DNA of 64,000 nucleotides from an uncultured Lachnospiraceae bacterium (GCA_947648875.1 CANSPM010000007.1:1-64000); one strand, 5' to 3'; shown: positions 17,978-27,639, counted from the stretch's first letter. Numbers and translations: made by a program. The notes: generated by a model from the sequence alone, not told the origin.

Positions 17978-19162
17978 TCAGTCCCACATCTTAAACGCGA
18001 TATTCATATCCACTTCCCCGCTGATCCCGTTGACGTTTCCTTTCTCCGAGTACTGCCACACACCGTAGGCGTAGGGGTAGTAAAGTTCCTCTCCGTAATA
18101 GGCGAACCACTTGTCATAGTTCTCCAGCCGCTCCAGTTCCAGCAAAAGCAGGGCCGTCTCCATATTGTGATAGAACATGGACTTATATCCCGCAGCCTCA
18201 ATGGTGTCCAAAAACGCGATGGTCACATTGGTGCGCTCCTGGGGTGTCAGCTGATTCATCCGCGCCGTGCTGCTGCCTACCTTCTCCACATCAAACACCA
18301 CGGGGCAGTCGATCTGGTAGGGAGCGATACGCTCCAGCACAAAATTGGCTTCCTCCACGGCCTCGGCCTCTGTGATGGCCTGTGAAAAGAAATAGACGCC
18401 CACTTTGATGCCATGGGCCAGTGCGCCCTGAATATTGGTCTGGAAAGTCTCGTCCTCCACCAGCTTGCCGCTCTCGTAGCCCCGCAGACCCAGCCGCAGA
18501 AAGACAAACTCCACGCCGTCCGCCGCCACTTTCTCCCAGTCTATGCTGCCCTGATACTTGGAGACGTCAATTCCCATGTGAGACACTACCTGCCCGTTCT
18601 CCAGATACTGGAAACGACCGTTCTCAAGGACCTGTAGATTCTCCTGCAGATAACCATGCTGCGCCAGTTCCTTCTGGATCGGCACAAAATGATATTTGCC
18701 GCCGCTGACCAGCACCACGTCGTCAGGGTACAGGGGACGCAGCGTCTCCAGCGCGGACTGACCGTCTGTCAACTGCACCCGGATCTCCCCCAGAATTTCC
18801 TCCTGCTGGGTGTGAAGCGCGGTCTCCAGCGTCTGCTCATTCTCCGCCTGGGCACGGGCCACCGCCTCCGCTACCTTCTGGTCCAACTCCTCCTGGGTGT
18901 AAATATTCCCCTGGGCCATCTGGGCGTTGCCCATGACTTCCTGCACCATCCGCTCCGTCTCCCCCGTCTTGGAATCAATCCAGGAATATACCATAATTGC
19001 TAACAACGTGACCAGAAACAGCCCGCCAAAAGCCATTGCAATGCCCACCACATAGGAGAGAGTGGCCTTTCTCCGCAGCCGCTTTCTGCGCTGCCTGTTT
19101 TCCTCGTCATAAGAACGCAGTGTCTTGCCATCCCTCTTATCTGTCTTGTTCTCTTCGCTCAT
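17978..19162 (-). CDS. Membrane-anchored GH25 muramidase
   Basis: A 394-residue protein with a basic cytoplasmic N-terminus, one membrane helix (about 35-60), a coiled-coil stalk rich in Glu/Gln/Ala (about 65-130) and a C-terminal GH25 lysozyme domain (about 190-394). The GH25 core shows MGIDVSKYQGSIDW, the catalytic Asp/Glu pair in VVFDVEKVG, and AYGVWQYS near the end. It would cleave N-acetylmuramyl bonds in peptidoglycan while tethered to the membrane. It sits between sigF and spoVAA but has its own SigA-type promoter and terminator, so it is probably not strictly forespore-expressed. The ATG at 19162 follows GGGAG. Confidence 0.92.
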   Translation of the reverse strand: MSEENKTDKRDGKTLRSYDEENRQRRKRLRRKATLSYVVGIAMAFGGLFLVTLLAIMVYSWIDSKTGETERMVQEVMGNAQMAQGNIYTQEELDQKVAEAVARAQAENEQTLETALHTQQEEILGEIRVQLTDGQSALETLRPLYPDDVVLVSGGKYHFVPIQKELAQHGYLQENLQVLENGRFQYLENGQVVSHMGIDVSKYQGSIDWEKVAADGVEFVFLRLGLRGYESGKLVEDETFQTNIQGALAHGIKVGVYFFSQAITEAEAVEEANFVLERIAPYQIDCPVVFDVEKVGSSTARMNQLTPQERTNVTIAFLDTIEAAGYKSMFYHNMETALLLLELERLENYDKWFAYYGEELYYPYAYGVWQYSEKGNVNGISGEVDMNIAFKMWD

Positions 19163-19192
19163 CTCGTACTCCCATCTTTCCGCGCAATCCAA

Positions 19193-19221
19193 ACTATAGT
19201 CAATGATATCCGAAATTTCAA
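19193..19221 (-). promoter_or_regulatory. SigA-type promoter for the GH25 gene
   Basis: TTGAAA, 17 bases, TATAGT on the minus strand, about 30 bases before the start codon of the GH25 gene. Confidence 0.7.
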
Positions 19222-19309
19222 TATTGTTCTCCGTACATCTCTACTATAATCGAATTTATGTGCATTGGGAAGAGAGAATACATAAAATTTATGATTTTTT
19301 AAGGATCGT

Positions 19310-20065
19310 TTACTCTACCGCCATCTGCCGCATATGCAGCAAAATCTTCTTTTCCAGACGGCTCACCTGCACCTGGCTGATGCCCATGATGGACGCCACT
19401 TCCGTCTGCGTGTGGTTACGATAGTAGCGCAGCACAATCAATTGCCTCTCCTGCTCCTGCAAAGTGGACAGAAGCTGCTGGAGCAGCAGGTGGTTTAACA
19501 GGCTCTCCTTCTCCGGGTCCTGACTGCCTGCGCTGACGCTGCCGCAGCCACCGGGCCCCGCCGCCACCTTATCCACCAGATAAACCTCGCTTCCGTCATC
19601 CTGATATACCGACGCATAGATGGACTCCACCCGGGTCTCCGACTCCATGGCTATAATAATGTCCTCCGGTTCGATCCCCGTCTCCCGGGCAATCTCGTTA
19701 ATCCCCGGCTCCCTGCCCAGCTCGCCCTGTAGTTTGGCCCTGGCCACCTTCACTTTCACCGCGCGCTCTTTCAGCGTCCTGGATACCTTCACCGGACCGT
19801 CGTCCCGCAGGAATCGCTTGATCTCTCCGGTGATCATGGGCACCGCGTATGTGGAAAATTTTACGTCATAGGACAAATCAAACTTGTCCACCGCTTTCAT
19901 AAGACCGATGGTCCCGATCTGGAACAGGTCCTCCGGTTCCACGCCCCTTCCCAGGAAACGCCGGACAATAGTGCGCACCAGCCCCAGGTTTTTCTCTATC
20001 AGTACTTCTCTCGCCGCCTTATCACCTGCCTGTGATTTTGCAATCAGCACTGACACATCTTCCAT
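19310..20065 (-). CDS. sigF: RNA polymerase sporulation sigma factor SigF
   Basis: A 251-residue sigma-70 family protein, the first forespore-specific sigma factor. Region 2 is visible as LFQIGTIGLMKAVDKFD and FSTYAVPMITGEIKRFLRDDG; region 4 as LRYYRNHTQTEVASIMGISQ followed by VSRLEKKIL. It is held inactive by SpoIIAB, encoded just upstream. The ATG at 20065 was preferred because AAGGA precedes it by five bases; an ATG five codons earlier lies directly after a hairpin and lacks a ribosome-binding site. The spacer loop 175-190 is Gly/Ser rich and longer than in Bacillus. Confidence 0.95.
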   Translation of the reverse strand: MEDVSVLIAKSQAGDKAAREVLIEKNLGLVRTIVRRFLGRGVEPEDLFQIGTIGLMKAVDKFDLSYDVKFSTYAVPMITGEIKRFLRDDGPVKVSRTLKERAVKVKVARAKLQGELGREPGINEIARETGIEPEDIIIAMESETRVESIYASVYQDDGSEVYLVDKVAAGPGGCGSVSAGSQDPEKESLLNHLLLQQLLSTLQEQERQLIVLRYYRNHTQTEVASIMGISQVQVSRLEKKILLHMRQMAVE

Positions 20066-20080
20066 AAATTCCTTCCACAT

Positions 20081-20101
20081 GCCGCAGATTCTGGCTGCGG
20101 C
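20081..20101 (-). promoter_or_regulatory. Hairpin just before the sigF ribosome-binding site
   Basis: GCCGCAG and CTGCGGC form a perfect 7-bp stem with a 7-nt loop in the spoIIAB-sigF gap, ending about eight bases before AAGGA. It could tune sigF translation or mRNA stability. Confidence 0.4.
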
Positions 20102-20147
20102 ACTGCACCTATAATTCCCCTTTCTTATTAAGATTCGGTATCCACGC

Positions 20148-20696
20148 TCAGTTCCCCTCCTCGATCAGCGGATATGTACCCAACTTTTTCACCATGCGCA
20201 CCAGCGTGCCCTGCCCGGGCCTGCTATGTACTTCCAGTTCGTCCATAAAGGCTTCCATGAACGCAAAGCCCATGCCCGAGCGGTCGTACTCCGGCTTGGT
20301 GGTATACAGGGGTTCCATGGCCTGCTCCACATCCACGATCCCCTTGCCGCAATCTTCCACCTCTATTTGCAGCACGTCTTTCTCCAGACGGCAGCGCAGC
20401 TGCACTTTTCCGGGATGGATGATCAGGTACGCAGGCTGACTGTTGCCATGTTTGCCGTAACCGTACACATTGTCATATCCATGGATAATAGCGTTGGTCA
20501 CCGCCTCGGACACAGCGGTTTTGATATCCGCCACCTCGTCCAGAGTGGGATTCAAATGCGCCACGAAAGCTGCCACTGCCACTCTGGCAAAACTCTCGTT
20601 TAAAGATACGGCGTCAAATTCCATGTTCATCTCATTTTTCCATGGCATCCTCTCCACAACGCCCGCGTTCTGTTGTAACTGTTTTTCTGCTGTCAT
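20148..20696 (-). CDS. spoIIAB: Anti-sigma F factor SpoIIAB
   Basis: A 182-residue GHKL-type serine kinase that binds and inhibits SigF and phosphorylates SpoIIAA. Seen: [14 protein letters not shown], the N-box [16 protein letters not shown], the G1 box VEDCGKGI, and the G2 region [17 protein letters not shown]. Bacillus SpoIIAB has 146 residues; this one carries about 20 extra residues at the N-terminus and an insert of roughly 18 residues after the N-box (around [13 protein letters not shown]). The ATG at 20696 follows AGAGGAG. It lies between spoIIAA and sigF in the conserved order. Confidence 0.94.
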   Translation of the reverse strand: MTAEKQLQQNAGVVERMPWKNEMNMEFDAVSLNESFARVAVAAFVAHLNPTLDEVADIKTAVSEAVTNAIIHGYDNVYGYGKHGNSQPAYLIIHPGKVQLRCRLEKDVLQIEVEDCGKGIVDVEQAMEPLYTTKPEYDRSGMGFAFMEAFMDELEVHSRPGQGTLVRMVKKLGTYPLIEEGN

Positions 20697-20766
20697 ACAC
20701 CTGCTCCTCTTTTCTCCAAAATTTCCCCTTTGCTTCCTCTTCCCCATATCCGGCGTACAGCCTTTA

Positions 20767-21072
20767 CTAGTCCATAACCTCAATCAGCTTATTCAGTCCC
20801 GATACGCATAAAATTCTGCGGATTTGCGGGTCCGCGTGAATGGCGTACACCTTGCCGCCAAAGCAGGCGATCTTCTTGTATCTGCCCATAATGATGCCGA
20901 CCCCGGAGGAATCCATGAACCTCGTCTCCTCAAAGTCAAACACCACATTCTCCACTTCCTCCTGTAGTATGTAGCTGTCCGCCCTCTCGCAGATATAGGA
21001 CGATTTATGATGGTCCACCTCCTGCGGCAGCTTCACCATCAGGCAGTTGTCAATAATTTGAAAATTCTCCAT
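20767..21072 (-). CDS. spoIIAA: Anti-anti-sigma F factor SpoIIAA
   Basis: A 101-residue STAS-domain protein. When dephosphorylated it frees SigF from SpoIIAB. The phosphorylation site is the second Ser of [15 protein letters not shown], near residue 55. The ATG at 21072 follows AAAGGTGAG; a GTG three codons upstream is also possible. First gene of spoIIAA-spoIIAB-sigF. Confidence 0.95.
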   Translation of the reverse strand: MENFQIIDNCLMVKLPQEVDHHKSSYICERADSYILQEEVENVVFDFEETRFMDSSGVGIIMGRYKKIACFGGKVYAIHADPQIRRILCVSGLNKLIEVMD

Positions 21073-21102
21073 CTCTCTCACCTTTCCATTTAATGTTCCG
21101 CG

Positions 21103-21211
21103 TCATTTTCGAGCTGCGGCATCTATCCTGCCGTTGCCCTCTCCCACAGGAATATGGTTTTGCGCCTTTTCTGTCGGCAGATGTTCCCTTGCGTCTCGCC
21201 CTTTATCGACA
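21103..21211 (-). promoter_or_regulatory. Candidate SigH promoter and Spo0A box for the spoIIA operon
   Basis: On the minus strand GCAGGATAG (21123-21131) fits the SigH -35 (RnAGGAwWW), with CGAAAATGA (21103-21111) as an imperfect -10. A Spo0A-box-like TGTCGAT lies at 21205-21211. In Bacillus this operon is driven by SigH and Spo0A. Confidence 0.4.
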
Positions 21212-21221
21212 TTTTTTGCAT

Positions 21222-21255
21222 AAAAAGAGAACACATCCTTGCCGACATGTTCTCT
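21222..21255 (-). terminator. Rho-independent terminator after the zinc-ribbon/TPR gene
   Basis: AGAGAACA / TGTTCTCT stem with a 14-nt loop, then TTTTTA on the minus strand. It separates the TPR gene from the spoIIA operon. Confidence 0.75.
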
Positions 21256-21294
21256 CTTCCTTGGTAACTTATGCACATTTTTCCAAAAGGTATT

Positions 21295-22746
21295 TTACTG
21301 GTTCGCCAGTTCACTTTTTAATCTCTGTATAATCTGTCTTGCCGTGGTGGCGCGATCCCGCAGCGGTAATATTTCCACAAATTTCTCCAGGGCGGTCAGC
21401 GCCTCCTCACTGCGGCCCACACCGTCGTAGGAACGTCCCAAGGCATAGTAGGGGTCCCCGTTTTCCGGGTTATACTTCACCGCTTTTTCCAGAATCGGAA
21501 TGGCTTCGTCGAAATTGCCCGCCAGGTAAAGCGGATTCCCGATCTCATAAAATGCCGCACTCATATAGGGACCGATTCCGCCAAACAGCAGCCGATACAG
21601 ATTCCGGAAGGACTCCGAGGTTTCCTCCAGCACAATCCCTGCCTCAATCTGTTCCAGCATATCCGCCGTCTCCTGGAAATACTGCCCTCTCTCCACACTG
21701 GCCTCCGGGTGCTGCATTGCGGTCACATACGAGCCTGCGGCCACCAGCAGCTGATCCATGGCCTGTAGGGTGCCGTCCGTACCTGCGTATCGGACCAGCT
21801 CTTCCTGTAATCTGGCCGTCTCCTGCTCTATCTCCTTTATCTGGTTTTCCAGATCCGAGATCATATTGTTCTTGACATCAATCTCATTGGATATCTCGTT
21901 GATCTTCTGCTTGGCCTCATTAAGTACATTGGTCCGCACAGCGGGCACCACAAGAAAATACATGGCAGCCACGCCGATCACCAGCCCCAGCACAATGTTG
22001 AGCAACGTGCCCACACCGCTGCGCCTGGGCTCCTTAATGCCCTTGGGCTGAATCAGGATCTCATTTTCCGTCTGGAAGCGCACGGCCTCCTCCCGTTCCT
22101 TGCGGCGGCTGATCTTGCCCGTCTCATCGGGGGCCAGCATCCTGTCCACTTCCCGCATATAGGTGAGAGTCTGGATATTATTGCGGTCCAAATCAGCACA
22201 TTTCGCCAACTCCCGCTTGGCCTTGTCCCACTGTTCGCTGTCCATATACAACAGCGCCAGCAGCTGGTGGGCACGGATAAACCTGGGGTTCAGCGACAAT
22301 ACCTTGCGAAGCTGGATCACCGCCAGATCCTTGCTGTCCTGTTTGCAGTACACCAGCGCCTGGTTATATTTCTTGATAGTCTGGTTAATCGCGTCCAGAC
22401 GGGACGCGCTGGCCTGAATCATATTGATATAATCATCCGCAATGTTTTTTTCGGGGCGCGTGTTTTTGCTGATCACCCACTCGCTGAGGGCCGCCACGGT
22501 CTCTCCCATTTCAAAGTACACCAGGCCCAGCAGATTACGGGCCTCGATATTGTTCTTATTAAACTTAAGACTCTGCCGCAGGCTGGTTACAGCGCCGGTC
22601 AAATCCCGCAATCCCGCTCTGGCAAGGCCATCATTGTAAAACCGGTTGGACAAAATCATGATCCTTTTATATAAAGCCACGTCCGCGCCGCATGAAGTAC
22701 AATAATCATGCTCCGACAAGTGGCAGCCACAGTTATAACAAAACAT
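21295..22746 (-). CDS. Zinc-ribbon, TPR and coiled-coil membrane protein
   Basis: A 483-residue protein. It opens with a zinc ribbon (CYNCGCH, then CTSCGAD), followed by TPR-type helical repeats (about 35-200), one membrane helix (about 247-270, VGTLLNIVLGLVIG), a coiled coil (about 275-325) and C-terminal TPR repeats (about 395-470; AIPILEKAVKYNPEN, then DPYYALGRSYDGVG). It thus places TPR modules on both sides of the membrane. No enzymatic motif is seen. Such architectures usually act as scaffolds; the partner is unknown. It lies just upstream of spoIIAA on the same strand but is cut off from it by a terminator. Confidence 0.85.
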   Translation of the reverse strand: MFCYNCGCHLSEHDYCTSCGADVALYKRIMILSNRFYNDGLARAGLRDLTGAVTSLRQSLKFNKNNIEARNLLGLVYFEMGETVAALSEWVISKNTRPEKNIADDYINMIQASASRLDAINQTIKKYNQALVYCKQDSKDLAVIQLRKVLSLNPRFIRAHQLLALLYMDSEQWDKAKRELAKCADLDRNNIQTLTYMREVDRMLAPDETGKISRRKEREEAVRFQTENEILIQPKGIKEPRRSGVGTLLNIVLGLVIGVAAMYFLVVPAVRTNVLNEAKQKINEISNEIDVKNNMISDLENQIKEIEQETARLQEELVRYAGTDGTLQAMDQLLVAAGSYVTAMQHPEASVERGQYFQETADMLEQIEAGIVLEETSESFRNLYRLLFGGIGPYMSAAFYEIGNPLYLAGNFDEAIPILEKAVKYNPENGDPYYALGRSYDGVGRSEEALTALEKFVEILPLRDRATTARQIIQRLKSELANQ

Positions 22747-22775
22747 CCTGTTCCTCCCATAATGCGTTATGCATA

Positions 22776-22925
22776 TTATTGTTCTTCCGTTTCCTGGACT
22801 TCCTGGAGCATCCGCACCAGCAGATCCGCCATATCGGTCAGATCCTGGCTGTAAATGGACTCCTCCGCGTCCTCCACTTCAAGACTGGGACGAAATTTCT
22901 TTAGTTCTTCCTCAAAATTAATCAT
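22776..22925 (-). CDS. Small acidic hypothetical protein (49 residues)
   Basis: A complete open frame starting MINFEEELKKFRPSL and ending in an acidic tail. It is predicted to be helical, has no Cys and no membrane segment. It has a weak AAAGG site and lies between folC and the TPR gene on the same strand, with 29 bases to the next start. I do not recognise it; its clean start, stop and spacing support a real gene. Confidence 0.55.
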   Translation of the reverse strand: MINFEEELKKFRPSLEVEDAEESIYSQDLTDMADLLVRMLQEVQETEEQ

Positions 22926-23000
22926 TATGCCATGCCTTTCTATCCAAATATCATATCGCCCTGCAAATCTCAGCCGGGCCCATGTAGTTTTCAGTTTCGA

Positions 23001-24368
23001 CTAAATTCCTTTTTGTATGACGGCTTTCACTTCTCCCACCAGATACAGGGAACCGGCAATATAAACTCTCTCCGGCTTCCCTTTTGTTTCCCGGGATGCC
23101 AGTATGGCCCTAAGCGCCGCCGGAACCGTTTCATACCAGGTTGCCGAATTGGGCCAAAACGCTGCCAGCGCCTCTTCCAGACACTCCGGCAAAGCCGCCC
23201 TTTTATTATCCAAACGCGCTATACTTAGCCTCTCAAACAGACCGCTCTCCACAATCCGGCGCAGCATGGCAATATAATCCTTGTCCGCGACCACGGCAAA
23301 CAACAGATGCCTGCTGCCCCCAAACCCATCCTGCGCCACAGACTCCAGAAACGCCCTCACACCGTCCTCGTTGTGTGCGCCGTCCACAAAGACCTCCGGC
23401 AGCACTTCCTCCATGCGCCCCGGCCAGAAACAGGCCGAAACGCCTTGCTCCATCAGTTCCGGGGTAAGCCGCAGCGGCACATGCGCCGGGTCCCCGCTGG
23501 CCTTCCGTTTCTCCTGTTCCGCCAACACCTCCAGAGCCCGCAGCGCCAGGCTACAGTTCTCCGCCTGATACCCGGCAAAAGTAGGAAGTGTCAGACTGAC
23601 ACTACCATAATAACGGGAAATATAAGAAAATGCAATGTTTTTATTGCTGATTTTTGAGATTCTGTAGTCATTTCTCGACACGGAATATACATCCGCCGAC
23701 AAATGCCGCGCCCTGCTGTGAATTACCTGCCCCACCTCCTGGCAGGTGTCTGCGTATACCACGGGCGCGCTCCCCCTGATAATCCCCGCCTTTTCCCCGG
23801 CGATGGCTGACAGAGTGTGTCCCAGGTACTCCACATGGTCCAGACCGATCCGGGTGATAACCGCCAGTTCCTTGCGATTTACGGCGTTGGTGGCATCCAG
23901 CCTGCCCCCCAGTCCCGTCTCCAGAATGCAGTAATCCGGCTGTGCCTTCGCGAAGATCAGCATGGCCATAAAGAACAGATATTCAAAAAATGTGGGGTGG
24001 TATCCCTCCCCCGCCTGCCATTTTTCAAAGTCCAGCTCCTCATAAACCCGCAAAAAGGCCTCCAGAAATACCTCCCGATCAATCATTTTCCCTTCCACCA
24101 CAAAGCGCTCCCTTATATCCACCAGATGGGGGGAAGTAAACACCGCCACCCTTCTGCCCGCAGCTTCCAGCAGACTCCGCAGGTAAGCGCATACCGAACC
24201 CTTGCCGTTGGTCCCCGCCACATGGAGAATGCGCAGTCCGGCATCGGGGTCCCCCAGCCGGCGCAGGAACTCCCGGGTATCCTCCATGGTGTTTTTGGAC
24301 GCGAACCTGGGAATATTCAGTATATACTCCACCGCCTGGTCATATGTGGTAATTGTCTGTCTCGTCAT
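23001..24368 (-). CDS. folC: Bifunctional folylpolyglutamate/dihydrofolate synthase
   Basis: A 455-residue Mur-ligase-family enzyme that adds glutamate to dihydropteroate or folates. The ATP loop is HVAGTNGKGS; also seen are FTSPHLVDIRERF, TGLGGRLDATN, the IGLDHVEYLG loop, GEKAGIIR and, in the C-terminal domain, FVDGAHNEDG. The ATG at 24368 was chosen because GGGAG precedes it by six bases; two earlier in-frame starts lack good sites. It follows valS after a terminator, so it may have its own promoter. Confidence 0.94.
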   Translation of the reverse strand: MTRQTITTYDQAVEYILNIPRFASKNTMEDTREFLRRLGDPDAGLRILHVAGTNGKGSVCAYLRSLLEAAGRRVAVFTSPHLVDIRERFVVEGKMIDREVFLEAFLRVYEELDFEKWQAGEGYHPTFFEYLFFMAMLIFAKAQPDYCILETGLGGRLDATNAVNRKELAVITRIGLDHVEYLGHTLSAIAGEKAGIIRGSAPVVYADTCQEVGQVIHSRARHLSADVYSVSRNDYRISKISNKNIAFSYISRYYGSVSLTLPTFAGYQAENCSLALRALEVLAEQEKRKASGDPAHVPLRLTPELMEQGVSACFWPGRMEEVLPEVFVDGAHNEDGVRAFLESVAQDGFGGSRHLLFAVVADKDYIAMLRRIVESGLFERLSIARLDNKRAALPECLEEALAAFWPNSATWYETVPAALRAILASRETKGKPERVYIAGSLYLVGEVKAVIQKGI

Positions 24369-24422
24369 ATAATCTCCCATTCCACTTTCCGTATATAAAA
24401 TCAACAACGGGGACTGCCCACT

Positions 24423-24459
24423 AAAAGGAGCCCGCAGCTTCCTGCGGACTCCTCTTTTT
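24423..24459. terminator. Bidirectional rho-independent terminator between valS and folC
   Basis: 12-bp stem (AGGAGCCCGCAG / CTGCGGACTCCT, one wobble) with a 4-nt loop at 24426-24453. Both strands have T-rich tails: CTTTTT on plus and TTTTA on minus. It ends the valS transcript. Confidence 0.85.
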
Positions 24460-24463
24460 CATG

Positions 24464-24498
24464 GCAGCAGAATCCTCACAAAACACGGATTCTATTGT
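24464..24498. repeat. ACAATAGAATCC-family inverted repeat (copy B)
   Basis: AGAATCC and GGATTCTATTGT form an imperfect inverted repeat just past the valS stop. The right arm shares a 12-base core with copy A (15748-15782) and copy C (44103-44137). Confidence 0.55.
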
Positions 24499-24543
24499 TA
24501 TGCTCACAAACGGTCGCAAAAATATCTCACTCATTGTACCGCA

Positions 24544-27204
24544 CTAATCCAGCTGTTGCAAGCGCAATTTCACTTGCTCCATCATCTGGGTATACTTCGC
24601 CAGCTTCTCCCTCTCCTCCTGAATCTTGGCTTCGGGGGCCTTGGATAAGAACTTCTCGTTATGCAGCATACCATGAACCCGGGACAACTCTCCCTGCAAG
24701 CGCTTCTCCTCTTTCCGCAGCCGTTCCACCTCCTGGGCAATATCCACCAGCTCCGCAAAGGGCATATACAGAGTGGCGCCGGGAATCACCACGGACACCG
24801 CGTCCTCCGGAATACCCGCCTTGTCCCGCCGGGTGGCTACCTCTCCGGCATAGGCCAGAGAGGCGAAGAACAATTTCCCCTCCGCAAAGATATCCAGAAT
24901 CTTCTGATCCTCGCTGACCACAAACACACTGGCTTTGCGGCTGGGCGGCACATTCATCTCACTGCGCACATTCCGGATGCCTCGCACAGCCCCCTTGATC
25001 GTCTCAATGGCTTTCTCCTGGGCTTCATAGCAGCGCTCCTTTTTATACGTCGGCCAGCTGCTGACCATGATGGACTCTTCCCTCGACTGTAAGCTACAGA
25101 AGATCTCCTCCGTGATAAAGGGCATATAGGGATGCAGGAGCTTCAGCGCGTCGATGAGCACCGTCCGCAAAGTCCACAGCGCCCCGTTCTGGCTGACGGC
25201 GTCGTCCGTATCGTACAGGCGGGGCTTTACCATCTCGATGTACCAGTCGCAGAACTCATCCCAGATAAAATCGTACACTTTCTGCACGGCGATACCCAGT
25301 TCGAAGTTCTCCATATTGTCGGTGACATCCTTGATCAAAGTGTTCAGTTTGGACAGAATCCACTGGTCCGCAGGCTCCAGATCCCCGGCGGCAGGCTCCG
25401 TCACTTCCTTGCCCTCCATGTTCATCAGAATAAAGCGGGAGGCATTCCAGACCTTGTTGGCAAAATTGCGGCTGTTTTCCACTCTCTCATAATAAAAGCG
25501 CATATCGTTGCCCGGAGCATTTCCGGTGATCAGCGTCAGGCGCAGGGCATCCGCGCCATATTTTTCGATGATCTCCAGCGGGTCGATGCCGTTGCCCAGG
25601 GATTTGCTCATCTTCCGGCCCTGGCCGTCCCGCACCAGTCCGTGGAACAGCACAGTCTTAAAGGGCTTCTCCCCCATCTGCTCATAGCCGGAAAAAATCA
25701 TCCGAATTACCCAGAAAAAGATAATATCATAACCGGTAACCAGCACATCCGTGGGGTAAAAATACTCTAAATCCTCCGTCCGCTCCGGCCAGCCCAACGT
25801 CTCAAAGGGCCACAGAGCGGAGGAGAACCAGGTGTCCAGGGTATCCGGGTCCTGGGTCAGGTGTTCATGACCGCACCTGGGGCAGCGCTCCGGCATCTCC
25901 TTTGCCACCGTCACCTCCCCGCACTTGTCGCAGTAGTAGGCGGGAATCCGGTGCCCCCACCACAGCTGGCGGCTGATGCACCAGTCCCGGATATTGTCGG
26001 TCCAGTTGTAATAGGTCTTCTCCATGCGCTCGGGAATCAGCCGGATCTCGCCCTTTTTCACAGCCTCCACCGCAGGCCTGATCAGTTCCTCCATCTTCAC
26101 AAACCATTGCTCTTTTACCAGAGGCTCGATAGTGGTTTTGCAGCGGTCATGGGTGCCCACATTGTGGGAATAGTCCTCTATTTTCACCAGCAGGCCCTGC
26201 CGCTCCAGCTCCGCCACGATGGCCTTTCGGGCCTCATAGCGGTCCATGCCCTTATAGGCGCCGCCGTTTTCGTTGATGGTGGCGTCGTCGTTCATCACGT
26301 TGACCACAGGGAGGTCATGGCGCTTGCCCACCTCAAAGTCGTTGGGATCATGAGCCGGAGTGATCTTCACCACGCCGGTCCCGAACTCCCGATCCACATA
26401 AGTGTCGGTGACCACCGGGATCACCCGGTTCATAATGGGCAGCAGCACACTCCTTCCGATGAGGTGCCGATACCGCTCGTCCTCGGGATGGATGGCCACC
26501 GCCGTATCGCCCAGCATGGTCTCGGGCCGGGTGGTGGCAAAGGTCAGAAACTCCGTGTCGCTGGGAGTGCCGTCCTCCTTCATGACCGGGTACTTGATAT
26601 GCCAGAGATGCCCCGCCTGCTCCTGGTATTCCACCTCCGCGTCGGAGATGGAAGTATTGCACACGGGACACCAGTTGATAATTCTGGCTCCCTTGTAGAT
26701 GTATCCTTTCTCGTGCATCTTTACAAATACTTCCGTGACGGCCTTATTGCAGCCCTCGTCCATGGTGAACCGCTCCCTGTCCCAGTCGCAGGAAGAACCC
26801 ATTTTTTTCAGCTGGGAGATAATGCGTCCGCCATACTCTTTTTTCCACTCCCAGGCACGCTCCAGGAATCTCTCCCGGCCCAGATCGTGCTTGTCGATGC
26901 CCTCTTCTTTCAGCTTCTCGATAATCTTGACCTCCGTGGCGATGGAGGCGTGATCCGTCCCCGGCTGCCACAGGGCATTGTATCCCTGCATCCTCTTAAA
27001 ACGGATCAGAATGTCCTGCATGGTATTGTCCAGCGCATGGCCCATATGCAGCTGCCCGGTGATATTCGGGGGCGGGATCACAATGGTAAAGGGGGTTCTG
27101 TCGTGGTCCACCTCCGCGTGAAAATATTTTTTTTGAAGCCATTTGTCGTAAAGTCTTTCCTCTATGCCCTTGGGGTCATAGGTCTTAGCCAACTCTTTGC
27201 TCAT
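24544..27204 (-). CDS. valS: Valine--tRNA ligase
   Basis: An 886-residue class I synthetase that charges tRNA-Val and edits mischarged Thr. The HIGH region is [13 protein letters not shown] (about 44-56), the editing domain (about 190-340) contains [19 protein letters not shown], and the KMSKS loop is [11 protein letters not shown] (about 528). Zinc-knuckle-like cysteines occur in NWCPVCNT and YYCDKCGE...CPRCG. The C-terminal 65 residues form the usual coiled-coil arm. A T-box leader lies upstream, so expression should rise when tRNA-Val is uncharged. Confidence 0.97.
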   Translation of the reverse strand: MSKELAKTYDPKGIEERLYDKWLQKKYFHAEVDHDRTPFTIVIPPPNITGQLHMGHALDNTMQDILIRFKRMQGYNALWQPGTDHASIATEVKIIEKLKEEGIDKHDLGRERFLERAWEWKKEYGGRIISQLKKMGSSCDWDRERFTMDEGCNKAVTEVFVKMHEKGYIYKGARIINWCPVCNTSISDAEVEYQEQAGHLWHIKYPVMKEDGTPSDTEFLTFATTRPETMLGDTAVAIHPEDERYRHLIGRSVLLPIMNRVIPVVTDTYVDREFGTGVVKITPAHDPNDFEVGKRHDLPVVNVMNDDATINENGGAYKGMDRYEARKAIVAELERQGLLVKIEDYSHNVGTHDRCKTTIEPLVKEQWFVKMEELIRPAVEAVKKGEIRLIPERMEKTYYNWTDNIRDWCISRQLWWGHRIPAYYCDKCGEVTVAKEMPERCPRCGHEHLTQDPDTLDTWFSSALWPFETLGWPERTEDLEYFYPTDVLVTGYDIIFFWVIRMIFSGYEQMGEKPFKTVLFHGLVRDGQGRKMSKSLGNGIDPLEIIEKYGADALRLTLITGNAPGNDMRFYYERVENSRNFANKVWNASRFILMNMEGKEVTEPAAGDLEPADQWILSKLNTLIKDVTDNMENFELGIAVQKVYDFIWDEFCDWYIEMVKPRLYDTDDAVSQNGALWTLRTVLIDALKLLHPYMPFITEEIFCSLQSREESIMVSSWPTYKKERCYEAQEKAIETIKGAVRGIRNVRSEMNVPPSRKASVFVVSEDQKILDIFAEGKLFFASLAYAGEVATRRDKAGIPEDAVSVVIPGATLYMPFAELVDIAQEVERLRKEEKRLQGELSRVHGMLHNEKFLSKAPEAKIQEEREKLAKYTQMMEQVKLRLQQLD

Positions 27205-27252
27205 CCTTTTTCTCCTCTACAAATCGTTTTTCGTTCTCGGGCTGTGTACGTC

Positions 27253-27588
27253 AAAAAGCCCTTCGCAGGCCTTCCGGCCTGCAAAGGGCGCCCGCGCGCG
27301 TTACCACCTTTGTTCACAGACATCTTCCAATGCCTGTCTTCGTGACTTGCTTCTATTAATGTAAGAAAGAAGTCCTATCCGCTAACGGGGATAAACCGTG
27401 AATCCCTACTCCCGCCCTGACGCCATGGCACGTTCCGCCGCAGCATACACACAGAGCGCCTCATTCAGGAACCGGCTCAAAAGCTACCTTCGGAACGCTT
27501 TCCTTCAAGCGGCCTCCCAGCGTGTTTCCACAGCCGCCCTCTCTGGCAAGGGGTCATCCCTACTCCTCTTCGTCACTGCCTTTGTCTG
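27253..27588 (-). promoter_or_regulatory. T-box riboswitch leader of valS
   Basis: The minus-strand leader contains the T-box antiterminator sequence AGGTGGTAACGCG (plus 27297-27310), followed by a strong terminator hairpin (27258-27289, GCCCTTCGCAGGCC stem with a T-run). Further 5' it has Stem I features (GACGAAGAGGAGTAGGG, AGAGAGGG, CCGAAGGTAGC). A GUU triplet in CCGGTTCCTGAA is a plausible Val specifier codon, but I could not verify the specifier loop by folding. Uncharged tRNA-Val is expected to stabilise the antiterminator. Confidence 0.9.
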
Positions 27589-27594
27589 CGTATA

Positions 27595-27623
27595 ATCTTA
27601 ATGCAGTGGAAGGGCTTTGTCAA
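27595..27623 (-). promoter_or_regulatory. SigA promoter of the valS T-box leader
   Basis: TTGACA, 17 bases, TAAGAT on the minus strand, just before the T-box Stem I. Confidence 0.85.
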
Positions 27624-27639
27624 GAAATTTTTGCGGCAT

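Noticed and set aside
4177..20783. Horizontal transfer of the block that splits spoVA
   Set aside because: No integrase, transposase, tRNA target or attachment repeats seen at either edge, and base composition looks similar; rearrangement is possible but transfer is not supported.
25861..27345. Long plus-strand open frame (494 codons) opposite valS
   Set aside because: It is the antisense shadow of valS and its leader: no ribosome-binding site, no family features, biased composition.
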